Source: Trichomonas tenax (lineage: Eukaryota > Parabasalia > Trichomonadida > Trichomonadidae). From it: 64,000 nt of DNA. The stretch lies in assembly GCA_023091735.1 (NCBI GenBank), contig JALKBU010000145.1:1-64000 (forward strand), read 5' to 3'. The notes under the pieces are model-generated. The model worked only from the letters and a program-made list of their open reading frames with translations. It had not been told where the DNA came from and searched no databases. The position numbers and the translations under genes are program-made. Positions 1 through 9,800 of this stretch are shown here, in pieces (position 1 is the first letter of the stretch; the number at the start of each line of letters is the position of its first letter).

Positions 1-288
1 TTCTTTAACCCATTCAGGATTTAATCCACGAAAACCCCTACGGGGTTCAGAGCCTTTAGGCTCACCTAAACGGACTGAAATCTCAGATGTATTTGTGTTT
101 TCATGACTCGAAGAGTCTGAACCCAAAGGGTTCTTAGGTAATTTATCATTTATTTTATCATTTTTTATGACTCGAAGAGTCGGAACCCGAAGGGTTCTTA
201 CATTTTCTTTAGATTTATTTAAAAAATCATATTCGTTTAATTGCTTAATTCCCCATTTCTTCATAAGTTCAGGCGAAACGATTGCCAT
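1..288 (-). CDS. N-terminal part of an unrecognised protein, cut by the window edge
   Basis: An ATG at 288 opens a frame of 96 codons that runs off position 1 with no stop. It begins MAIVSPELMKKWGIKQLNEY, which looks like ordinary protein, and then has three short stretches encoded by DNA palindromes. Two of these stretches come from almost the same DNA repeat read in different frames, giving NPLGSDSSSHE in one and TLRVPTLRVIK in the other. The third gives GEPKGSEPRRGFRG. I do not recognise the family. A gene of a large DNA transposon is possible, but nothing in view shows it. No start closer to the upstream DNA was seen. Confidence 0.55.
   Translation of the reverse strand, partial: MAIVSPELMKKWGIKQLNEYDFLNKSKENVRTLRVPTLRVIKNDKINDKLPKNPLGSDSSSHENTNTSEISVRLGEPKGSEPRRGFRGLNPEWVKE
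33..197. repeat. Array of six small palindromes in three pairs inside a coding sequence
   Basis: Perfect inverted repeats with 3-4 nt loops sit at 33-47 (aacccc/ggggtt), 50-63 (gagcc/ggctc), 105-117 (gactc/gagtc), 119-133 (gaaccc/gggttc), 169-181 (gactc/gagtc) and 183-197 (gaaccc/gggttc). They come as pairs separated by 1-2 nt, with about 35-41 nt between pairs. The second and third pairs are nearly the same 30-bp unit but lie in different reading frames of the enclosing gene. The repeat is therefore conserved as DNA or RNA, not as protein. The palindromes are much richer in GC than the DNA around them. Confidence 0.8.
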
Positions 289-560
289 ATATATAGTCCT
301 TTTTATCCAAAATAAAAAATTAAATTATTTTAAAAATTAACTTAAAAATTAGTTGCTCGGAATTACACTCTATATATATATGTTGTCATACATCCTTTAT
401 ATTTAGAATGACAAGTAACCCCCATCATATACTACTTGTGTCTGTAAATTCCCGACACAGTTCAAAAATTCAAAATGTCTGTTCATTGTGTCCGACACTC
501 ACAAAAACTTGCTTTACAAAGACACATTCATTTTTGCCCTTTTAAGGGATAAAACAAAAA
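289..560. other. Intergenic DNA with GTGTC/GACAC palindromes
   Basis: AT-rich DNA between the edge gene and the small open frame at 561. It holds inverted GTGTC...GACAC pairs near 440-462 and 499-509. These could belong to a transposon end or a regulator site, but no partner copy is visible. A TCATT initiator-like match lies at 528-532. Confidence 0.35.
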
Positions 561-767
561 ATGGGAGAGGTTTATTTTCGGCAATTTGCAGATTGGATAG
601 ACAATAATAATACAAAATATCCACCTCTCACAAATATTGGTCTTTGCAAACTAGATAACAGCAACAAGCATCATGTTTTGTATGCGATTCGATTTTATCC
701 AAATCTACCTAGAGCGAAAAGTGAGACAATACGAATTTTACAAATTTGTCAATATGACACTTTATAA
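561..767 (+). CDS. Small hypothetical protein, 68 aa
   Basis: ATG-started open frame beginning MGEVYFRQFADWIDNNNTKY. It has no signal peptide, membrane segment or recognised motif. An initiator-like TCATT lies about 30 nt upstream, weak support for transcription. The composition does not differ clearly from chance open frames in this AT-rich DNA, so it may not be a gene. Confidence 0.25.
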   Translation: MGEVYFRQFADWIDNNNTKYPPLTNIGLCKLDNSNKHHVLYAIRFYPNLPRAKSETIRILQICQYDTL

Positions 768-2190
768 AAACACGTTAGTTGGATTTGTCCAGCACTCGAG
801 ACAACCTATTTGAAGTTTTTTTTTTTTTTTTTGATGTGGGAATATCATTGAGATAGGCGTCCACTCACGCCCTGAATTTAATGGCGATGTTCGCGCCAGG
901 CTGTTTTTGATGGGTCGAGAATTTATTTGGAATTTTGGAAATTTTGGTCCAGGCGGTATTCAACAATAAAAATATCAATGAGCATGCATTATTTTACATG
1001 CAAATATGAATATTGTGTGATTGGCTTATCCACATTTTATATTTCATTTTGAAGGGGGACTGGGACAAAATAGAACAACGTGCTTTTCTGACATGTAACT
1101 TATTTTTGACATGTAAAGTCAGAATGTCAAAATAAGGGAAAGTGACATGTTTGCGCGGGAAAAAATGGAAAAGTATCAATAGGTTGAAATGGATTGAACT
1201 CAATGTTGGAAGCCAAAGAAGACTTCATTATGAGTTGTTGTGGCCTTATAGTGAAGGATGTTATTTGTGTTATCAGCATCCTGACGATAGCACATCATCC
1301 ATTTCTCTTTGTTCATTGCAAGTTTTTGTTGCACTCCAAACCTAAGAAAACCAAGAAACTCGGTCGAAATTATTTCTTCTTGCATGGTAAATATGAATTA
1401 TAAACGAATAATTTGAAGATAAAAATAAAAATTTAGTTAAAAATGAATTTTACAAAGAATATAAGGATCAAATTGAGAATCTAAATAATATAAATCAATA
1501 TATAAAATGAAAGTAACATGAAAACATTATTTAATTCATGATTCATAATTAATTATGAATTTAATGATATATTAATAATTATGAGAATCAGTAATAATAT
1601 GAAAATAATCGTGTAATGAAAAAGGTATCTGTGAAAAATAAAAAATAGAAAAAAAATAATGATTTTTTAATATCAAAAGTGAAAATGTAATGTGTATTAA
1701 AAATTGAATCAATAAGTGGGTTCTTGCTAGGGCCTGGCTTGGCCACTCGAGGGCTTTGGAAGTCTCAGGTCGACCTCGCCCAATGACATTCTCGCAACAA
1801 TTTAACTATGCATAAATATCGTTGTTTTCTTACCAATTAAGTATATGCTCGTTGATGATAGAGTTGTGGCTCGTCAACAACACTAACCTGGATGTATTGG
1901 TTAGACTACAAAGATATTTATGGCACTTTTTATAAAGGTGACAATTTGCCCGCGCAAAAAGTGATAATTTATTTATAAAAGTGACTTTAAGGTTTGGCGT
2001 CACTTTTTGGTATTCACTTTTGTCATAGACTCATTTTGAAGGTCGTCAATTTGACACGTAATCATGATATTTCTGACATCATGATATATAAAGATATATA
2101 TGTGTGTCTAGACACATGTGTCTAACGGGCGTGAAAATCTATGGAAAATGAGAAGCGTACTTTTATTTTAGCCGGCTATTTATTTCAAAA
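768..2190. other. Intergenic region with TGACATGTAA sites and no convincing gene
   Basis: Holds a poly-T run near 818-832, a short coding-like stretch around 838-968 (IGVHSRPEFNGDVRARLF, no start codon), two exact TGACATGTAA copies at 1089-1098 and 1107-1116, a GC-richer patch near 1720-1800, and a variant TGACACGTAA at 2052-2061, 139 bp before the kinase start. Open frames at 1142-1403 overlap each other on both strands and none is convincing. Confidence 0.4.
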
Positions 2191-3237
2191 ATGATTCCGA
2201 GAGTCACCAAGGTCGACTTATTTTCCAACAGCGAACGTGTTGAAAAGGCGCTTGATGAGCTCAAAAAGTTCTGCATGATATTCAAGCCTGAGTCTCAAAA
2301 AGACGTATTTCAGAGTATCGTCCAAGAAATCATGCAGAGACAATACACAAAAAGCTTAGGAAACAATTTTCAACCAGAACCGAACATCCAAAACGACAAA
2401 TTTTCTCGTTTTGAAACAGAATTCACCATTGTTGCAAAATTATATGAGTCAAAAAACACTCTCGTTCTTGCTGCTGTCAACCACATGGACAGATTCATCT
2501 ACTGCATCAAGAGGACATCATTTGAAATGAATGCTGTCGATCCACAAGACGTTATGAGGGAAGCTTCGATTCTTCAGGAATTGACTCATCCAAACATTGC
2601 GAAATACAACAACTCGTGGATTGAACTCGTCGTAAATGGAAAGACAATGGCATCATTTGATCCATCTTCAGCCGATCAAATCGATGATCTTAAAGTTGAA
2701 TTTCACTTTTACATACAAACTGAGCTTTGCTCGCGCGATAATATTCTAGCAGGATGCAAAGGACAGGAATTATCCAGCAAATTAGACTTATTAACTGATG
2801 CAGCTTCTGGAATTTCGTATATTCACCAGAGAAACATTGTTCACTGTAATTTAAAGCCCTCAAATATACTGATGGGAATTGAAGGAATTCCAAAACTTTG
2901 CGATTTTGGTTGTGCTACAAATTTAACTGCTCCAAGGAAGCAAAGCTACTTAAAAGAAAAAGATGCTTATGCTGCTCCCGAGTTTCCTGATATTATTTCT
3001 ACAAAATGCGATGTTTATAGTTTTGGTTTAATTTCGATCTTGGCTTTTGCAGAAGCAAACGAGTCAGAAATTCCTAAAATCAAAGAAGAAGGACTTCCTG
3101 ATATGGAAGAAGTTCCAGATAGTATTATTGAAATATTAGAGAGATGCGTTTCCGATGATCCAGTTGAAAGACCATCAATCGATGAAGTTATGGAATGCTT
3201 TGAAACTGCAGCTGCTGAAATTACGGAAATTGAATAA
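2191..3237 (+). CDS. GCN2/PERK-like protein kinase homologue, predicted pseudokinase
   Basis: 348 aa, ATG start. A kinase fold spans about residues 72-340. The beta-3 lysine is K107 (YCIKR), the alpha-C glutamate is probably E124, and DFG is at 238-240. The region 120-145 (EASILQELTHPNIAKYNNSW) followed by IE, and later FHFYIQTELC at 171-180, matches the pattern of eIF2-alpha kinases (GCN2, PERK, PKR). Two key elements are missing: the HRD motif reads HCN (218-220), so the catalytic aspartate is asparagine, and no glycine-rich loop is visible near 80-95. I infer a regulatory or scaffold role instead of phosphotransfer. The first 70 residues are unassigned. It is followed 184 bp later by the metallophosphoesterase gene on the same strand. 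Confidence 0.8.
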   Translation: MIPRVTKVDLFSNSERVEKALDELKKFCMIFKPESQKDVFQSIVQEIMQRQYTKSLGNNFQPEPNIQNDKFSRFETEFTIVAKLYESKNTLVLAAVNHMDRFIYCIKRTSFEMNAVDPQDVMREASILQELTHPNIAKYNNSWIELVVNGKTMASFDPSSADQIDDLKVEFHFYIQTELCSRDNILAGCKGQELSSKLDLLTDAASGISYIHQRNIVHCNLKPSNILMGIEGIPKLCDFGCATNLTAPRKQSYLKEKDAYAAPEFPDIISTKCDVYSFGLISILAFAEANESEIPKIKEEGLPDMEEVPDSIIEILERCVSDDPVERPSIDEVMECFETAAAEITEIE

Positions 3238-3363
3238 TAATAATAAAATTGTTTGTTAATATCATTTTCATATACCGCCATTCCAAAATAAGTTATTTGT
3301 TAATGACACAGACCTTAAAAAAGAAAAAATGAAATCAACCAAAATTCGACAAATAAATTAAAA

Positions 3364-3400
3364 TTTACATGACAAATTCAGTAATATTTGACGTGTAAAA
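3364..3400 (+). promoter_or_regulatory. Upstream motif pair before the metallophosphoesterase gene
   Basis: TTTACATGACAAA (3364-3376) and TTTGACGTGTAAAA (3387-3400) form two facing variants of the TGACATGTAA motif seen across the window. The second begins about 35 bp before the ATG at 3422. A regulatory role is inferred from position and recurrence only. Confidence 0.35.
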
Positions 3401-3421
3401 TATAATTTTACATTTGACAAA

Positions 3422-5227
3422 ATGTGGAAAAGGATTTTTGCTTTTGCTTTATATCCTTTTCTTTTAGTTATCATTCTATGCGGTTTAGTTGTCAGACAGT
3501 ATTTGACGACAAATTCTGGAATAATTCCAGTTGAAGATGTTGAATCTTCCTTTAATTCTTCGAAAAAACCAAAATATCTTGTACAAATTTCCGATATTCA
3601 TTATTCACTATGCTATAATTCAGAAAATACACTTCACAAAGTATTTACAATCATGAAAAATCAAATTAAATCAGATTTCGTAATATTAAGTGGTGATATT
3701 ACAGATAACTATAATAAATGCAATATACCAGCTCTTTCAGAGCCAATTCTTGCACATTGGCAAGGATATGAAAAAGCAATAAATGATACTAAAATTGATC
3801 GATCAACAATCTTTGAAGTGCTCGGAAACCACGATATGTGGGGAATAGATGCTTATAACGATAATCAGTTCTTTACAAAGTTTATAAGAACCTTTAATAA
3901 ATCGAATTTTTATGCATATTCACAAATCAAAAATGATCTTCGTGTTGTTGCTTTTCAACCTCAAGATTTTCCAACAGGACATGGTCCAAACTTCTTCATG
4001 CCTGTATATAGATCGTGGATGGTCAATGCCTTCGAAAAAGAAATCAACAAACATAAAGATATCGATACAGTTGTTGTCAGTCATTTTCCAAGGGAGACAT
4101 GCATCAATTTCAACTCAAAATCGGACTCTAAAAACACTTTCTCATCGTTACTAAAGAAGCATAATGTTCTTGCACATATAACAGGACACACACATCCACA
4201 TAAAACTGAAGTCAGACACATCAACAAAGACTATGTTGAATTCACATCAACGGCTTTCAAAAAAACACTTGGTTTTATTATTTTAACAATAGATAACGGA
4301 ATGGTCAATTATGAACTAAAGGATTTATACAGCACAAAGGATTATGCAATTGTAACATCTCCTGCGCCCACCAAATACCAAAGATTTACAAAACGAAATG
4401 GATTTATTCCAATCAGACTTTTGTCATTTTCTGATTCAAAGACTAAGAATTTTGCTGTTACAGGATCAGTAAAAGGAAAGCTTGAATTCGAAAGATATAT
4501 CAAAGAAGGTGTTGCGTTATATTCAATGGCAGCAAAGTTCGAAAAAGGAAAACATTTTGTTAATATTTCTGGTGATTATGAATCAAGCATTGAGTTTTCT
4601 GTTGGCGAAGAAAGTGGTCCATTTAGAGAACCAAGAATTGTCAATGTCGAGATGTGGTGGACTACATTCATTTCATTCTTTATTTATTTGTATCTTGTTT
4701 TAATTGTGATTTCTATCTGGAAGCCATTTAATCTCAAAGGATTCAAAACGATTTTGTTCTGTCCTATATATGTTGGAAGTTTGATTTCGCATGCAAGAAT
4801 GCAGTTCAAGATTATGCTGACGATCTTCTTCATATGGCCTTTCGTTTTTCCATCTTTGATTTACCAAACGCAAGGAAATATATCCATTCTTTGGTTATAT
4901 GGACTGGTTGTTCATTGGAAGAATAATCCAGACTTATTTGGTTTCCTTTCAACAATTTTCTATCATGTCACAATATTCATTGTTTTCATTGACGTTTCTA
5001 TGCTCATTGTTCTGCAGAAATCTCAACTTAAGAAGATATTCATTGATGTTTTCATCAACATATGTCTTTTGTTCATCGGCTGCATCTTTTGGTATCGGTG
5101 GGGAACAGATATTGGATACAAATTCTACTGGCTTTTCTCTTTCACATACATTTTCATTCCTCTGATTTTCATTATTTGTTCTTACTTCGAATGTAAATTT
5201 CACAACCAGAGGTTTAAAATTGATTAA
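3422..5227 (+). CDS. Membrane metallophosphoesterase, TMEM62-like
   Basis: 601 aa, ATG start. A hydrophobic anchor at residues 5-25 is followed by a calcineurin-like phosphoesterase domain. Its metal-binding motifs are all present in order: SDIH (57-60), GD (91-92), GNHD (135-138), H221 in VVSHF and GHTH (255-258). After a beta-rich spacer, the last ~195 residues carry about five membrane segments, beginning near 405. An N-terminal anchor plus an extracytosolic phosphoesterase plus a C-terminal multi-pass region is the layout of TMEM62-type proteins. The metal site looks complete, so hydrolase activity is likely, but the substrate is unknown. The gene lies downstream of the pseudokinase in the same direction, with its own upstream motif pair. 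Confidence 0.8.
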   Translation: MWKRIFAFALYPFLLVIILCGLVVRQYLTTNSGIIPVEDVESSFNSSKKPKYLVQISDIHYSLCYNSENTLHKVFTIMKNQIKSDFVILSGDITDNYNKCNIPALSEPILAHWQGYEKAINDTKIDRSTIFEVLGNHDMWGIDAYNDNQFFTKFIRTFNKSNFYAYSQIKNDLRVVAFQPQDFPTGHGPNFFMPVYRSWMVNAFEKEINKHKDIDTVVVSHFPRETCINFNSKSDSKNTFSSLLKKHNVLAHITGHTHPHKTEVRHINKDYVEFTSTAFKKTLGFIILTIDNGMVNYELKDLYSTKDYAIVTSPAPTKYQRFTKRNGFIPIRLLSFSDSKTKNFAVTGSVKGKLEFERYIKEGVALYSMAAKFEKGKHFVNISGDYESSIEFSVGEESGPFREPRIVNVEMWWTTFISFFIYLYLVLIVISIWKPFNLKGFKTILFCPIYVGSLISHARMQFKIMLTIFFIWPFVFPSLIYQTQGNISILWLYGLVVHWKNNPDLFGFLSTIFYHVTIFIVFIDVSMLIVLQKSQLKKIFIDVFINICLLFIGCIFWYRWGTDIGYKFYWLFSFTYIFIPLIFIICSYFECKFHNQRFKID

Positions 5228-5400
5228 GAAATCGATGTTTGAATTAGTAAATATATAGATAATTAAAGTCTGAAAGATCAATTGAAAAAACCGACACTTT
5301 CATAAATGTGATTTTTGTTGACTTGACAAATAACCTTCGATTAAATTTAAATTAAACAATACTAAATATCTTTGCAGTAGCATTATCGACATAATGTGAA

Positions 5401-6240
5401 GAGTTCTTTGAAGAAGGCCATGATGGTATTGTTACATTTATTTCGAATTATGGTCCGGCTTGAATATTTTATAGTAGAAAACACTATATTTATGCATCTA
5501 ATTTCGAAAACATTTCAAGTTATGCAATATATATGTTTAAGGATGACTCCCAGAACTCGTTTAGCAGGTTGTTAATTGAAAAATGCTTCTTTTGTCATAT
5601 ATTCAGTAACAAATACGCAATAATTTCATTTGGGCCTGATGGAGAATTCTGTTTAAACCAAGTTTGTGGCTATAATTGCCAATATACAGGAAATACCGCA
5701 TGTTTTACTATAACTAATTAAATTATGAAAATACAGCAAATTTCATGAAAGATTCAAGCATTTCAAGCTGCATCGATGACCACATAATAATTTGTTATTT
5801 TATGAGTGGTATTGTTCAAATCACAAATACAATCATGTCTTATTCTCAAGAAAATTCTTATTTAACAATTAATAAATGCAATACAATGCTGATGAATTAT
5901 TCTCTATTTGCAAATCAATCTTTAAGTTTAACGGCATCAACATATAATACTATTCACAGCGATTCAATTATAAGAAAATGTAACTACATAAATAATACAG
6001 TACCACTTTTTTAGCAGTAAACTTTGCTCAACGATATATCCATGATTGTAATTTCTTTAACAATTATATTTCTGTAATTATATATGCATTAACTTGTAAT
6101 GTAGCTATTGGCCAAGTGATTGATTAACTGGAGATGGTTCATTTGTTTTTAGATCGACATTAAGCTCAACTTTAAATAATGATTTCAATTTTGTAAATAA
6201 CTGTATTCGACCAAATGCAAAACAAATTAAGAAATGTAAA
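5401..6240 (+). pseudogene. Decayed beta-helix-type surface protein gene
   Basis: Protein-like sequence with short Asn/Ser/Ile-rich beta-strand repeats and scattered Cys, such as IEKCFFCHIFSNKYAIISF and LTINKCNTMLMNYSLFANQS. It is split by a TGA near 5461, a TAA at about 5719 with a frame change, and a stop at about 6012. Further traces (YIHDCNFFNNYISVIIYA) continue after that. The repeat style matches the 29819-30964 membrane protein and the 44032-45042 fragment, so the three appear to be one family. No signal peptide or C-terminal membrane segment survives. Confidence 0.6.
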
Positions 6241-6869
6241 AGTGCGTATTTAAATTATGCCAAGCTGAGAATCAAAAATCGTTAATAATTGCCATTTAGC
6301 ATCAATTGGTCCGAGAATTTTTTTTGTCAACTCTATTCATACACTATAAAGCACATTCATCGTGTAAAGCCACGTTTCTAAATTAAATAAATCTCTCAGT
6401 TCAAACAGAAAGTCATGAAATTTAAATGACTCGTTTATTAATTGAAGGGACCAATGTAACCGTTTGGGTCACCACCTGCTTTATTTTCTCGAGAAATTTA
6501 AATTTAAAATAGAGCTTCTATCTTTAATATTTTTATGATAATTTAGTTCCCAATGTCTTGGATGTATTATAATTCAAGAAAAATGATTGGTCAGAAAAAA
6601 TATTTTTCGAGAATTTTGAACATTTAATTTAAAAATGTTGACTAAAACAAATTTTGAAACACACTGTGAAAAACCTAAAACATTCCAAATTAAGAAATGA
6701 ACGCATGGATTTTTAAATACTACAATATTTAAATTAATATATCGCTAAGAAATTATCATAAACGGAAACTTATGAATCAAAATTTTACATATTAATAAAA
6801 ACATGCATATAAATTGTAGGGCCTAAAACTTTCATAATCATTTGCCGAAATTGTTCTGGATTTGCAACT
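6241..6869. other. AT-rich intergenic stretch
   Basis: Only very short open frames and homopolymer-rich DNA. It separates two convergent dead surface-protein genes. Nothing else recognisable. Confidence 0.5.
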
Positions 6870-9800
6870 CCTGTCTTAAAAAATTCATCACAGCTTTGAC
6901 ACAGAACTTGTGAAACAATAATTCCAAAAACTCTTGAAAGTCATATATGTCACAGAGATTTTAGTTCCGCTATCAAAAGCAGAAGTTGATTTTGAGAAAT
7001 CGTTCGATCCACAATAAAAAACTTGTGTGATTCCAGTTTTCATAAAGAAGACTGTCCAATTGACTGCACGGAAACCGGAAGAAGTAAAGAATACGAATTT
7101 GTCTTTTGACTGCTGTCGGTGACATATTTGTCATAAAATGAATATTTTCCAATTGTTTGAATAGATTTCGGAATTTCTGCATATGAGCATTTATAAAATG
7201 CATAGTCAGCAATCATTGCGATAGAATCCATTTTCTTGAATTTGCGATTGTTACAGTTCTTGAATGCAGCAATTTGAATTGATGTTATTTTTCCTTGAAT
7301 GCTGATTGTTCTTAAATTTATGCAATTTTCAAAACATAAAGATGGAATCGAATTTACTCCTGAACCAGCATTAAACGTTCAATCTTTTACAATTCAGAAA
7401 TGAAGATGCTCCAATTTGATTAATTTTTGATAGAGAAACAGAAGAAAGTGATGAACATCCACTAAATGAGGAAACACCAATATTAACATTTCCTCCAAAC
7501 TTAACTTTTGTTAACAAAGTGCATCCATTAAAGGCATTATCTCCGATTGTTATAGTTTGAGATGATTCTTTTAATACTATTTGAGTGATCTTCTTTTTTT
7601 GCAAATGTCGAAGCTTCAATTAAAGAAACTGTTGTTCTAACACCCAAAGTTATTGATGTTAAATCAATATTTGCGAAGGAATTTGCTGAAATTTTAGTTA
7701 TTGTCATTCCTCCTGGAACATTAATTGTTTTAATACTTGGAGCATTTCCAAAACAAGCAGAACTAATTGTAGTGAATGAATCTGGAATATAGAAAGTTGT
7801 TAATTTTGTGCATCCTGAAAATGCATTGGATCCAATTGTTGACATAGTACTTCCTGATCCAAATGTTATTGATAAAAGAGCAGCGCAGTTCTGGAATGCA
7901 CTTGCTCCAATGCTTGTGCATGTTTTAGATATTGAAATGCTTGTTAAACTTGAGCATCCATTGAACGAATTCGTTCCGATCGTTTTAAGGAGAGAAGAAC
8001 CTAAAAATGAAATTGTTGCCAAAGCAGTACAACTTTTGAATGCATTGTTTTCTATATTTGTGCAAGTTTGAGGAATGGAAATTGTTTTTATAGAAGGGCA
8101 ACTGGGAGAACAATATGTTTTAAATGTCGTTAATTTTGGAGTTCCTTGGAAAGTTATAGAAGTGAGTTGTGAATCACCTTGGAATGAATTCGATCCAATA
8201 GTCAACAAATTTGGTGGAAATGGAGCAAATTTCAATATTGTACAACCTTTAAAGGTATTTGTTCCAATTGATGTTAAAGAACAATTTGAAATGAAACAAA
8301 TTGTTGTTAATGAAGAGCAACTTTGAAATGCATTATTTCCAATCGTCACTGATGCAGGAAAAGAGAAAGTTGAAAATGAACTGCATCCATTGAATGAGTT
8401 ATCTCCAATAGTTGTGAGTTTTGGAGTTTTTGTTAATGAAACTGTCTGAATTCCTAAATTATGGAATGAGTTTGCCCCAATTGTTTCAAGTGATGGCATT
8501 GATGTTGATTTTAATGCACTGCATCCATAGAATGTGTAAGTTCCTAAAGATTTAAGGACTATTCCTGACTCAAATGATATTGATGATAATGCTTTGCAAT
8601 TACGAAATGGAGAGTTTCCGATTGTCAAACAACTTTTTTGTACAGAAAAACTTGTGATTTTTGGACAGACACTGAATGCAATGGCACCAATATTTGACAT
8701 ATCATTTATTGTTACATTTGATAAATCTTTACAATCTCTGAATGCATTATCACCAATGATGACTTTGTTTTTCAATGTAAATGAAACAATCGTCCTCGAA
8801 ATTCAAAGCCTTCAATGATATTAATTGTTGTTCCAGATCTAATAATAAATTCTTTCAATGGAAATGTAGAAAAAGCATTTGATCCTATTCTATCAATTGC
8901 AAGATTGTCTTCAATTAAAACGCGAGAAATGTTTGGAGCATATCCAAAACATTCAGATGTAATGTTGACGAAAATGTCAGGAACATAGTAATCATTAAGC
9001 GAAACACATTCAGCAAAAGCTCCTTCTCCGAATTTCGCGATTCTTGAGTTCAACTCATAAGTGATTGAAGAAAGAAATGTACAATTTTCAAAAGCATAAG
9101 CGCCTATTGTTGTGCAATTTTCTAGAATTGTGATTGTTGCTAATTGATAACAACAACTAAATTCATGTTCTCCGATGATTGTCAAATGACAAAAGACTCC
9201 AAATTTAACTGTTTTTAGTGAAACACAGTTTGCAAAAATGGAATCAGCATCAAGATTTACAGTACAATTATCTGGAAATGTTATTGTCGTAAAATTTGTA
9301 CATCCTTCGAAAACTCCTCTTTGAACTGCAAGCAAAGAAGTTGGTAAATCAACAGTTGTTAAAGAAGTACATGAAGCAAATGTTCCTTCTTCCAATGTTT
9401 GAAGTTTATATCCATCAGCGAAAATGATTCTTTCGAGTCTGCTACATCCATATAATGCATTCAAACCAATGACTAAAATCGAGTTCTTGATTGTTGCTTC
9501 AGTTTTCCCTGGACATGTAACTAATCTTTGTCCATTCTTTGAATAAACGATTCCAAATTCACTGGTGTAATTAAGGCTGTCTGATGGTATGTTAACTTCC
9601 AGCAATTCTGTGCATCCGAAGAATGTTGTTGGATCTATTGATTCCAGTGCCGAAGGAACTTGAACTCTTCAACATTAAGCATTCTCTGAAACATGAAGGA
9701 CCAATAGAATTCAACTGCATTCCTTCTTCAAAGATTAAATCAGTAATTAATGTGTTATTGAAGAAAGATGACATACTAAAAGATGTTAAAAATTTTGGCA

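Noticed and set aside
33..197. CRISPR-like array of repeats and spacers
   Set aside because: Only three units, the spacers are coding and the host is eukaryotic; the palindromes come as unequal pairs, not as one direct repeat.
1..560. End of a Maverick/Polinton element
   Set aside because: Such elements are common in trichomonads and the GTGTC palindromes are suggestive, but no polymerase, integrase, capsid gene or inverted end is in view.
7808..8818. Plus-strand open frames opposite the BspA pseudogene
   Set aside because: They mirror the LRR repeats in antisense and have no motifs or starts of their own.
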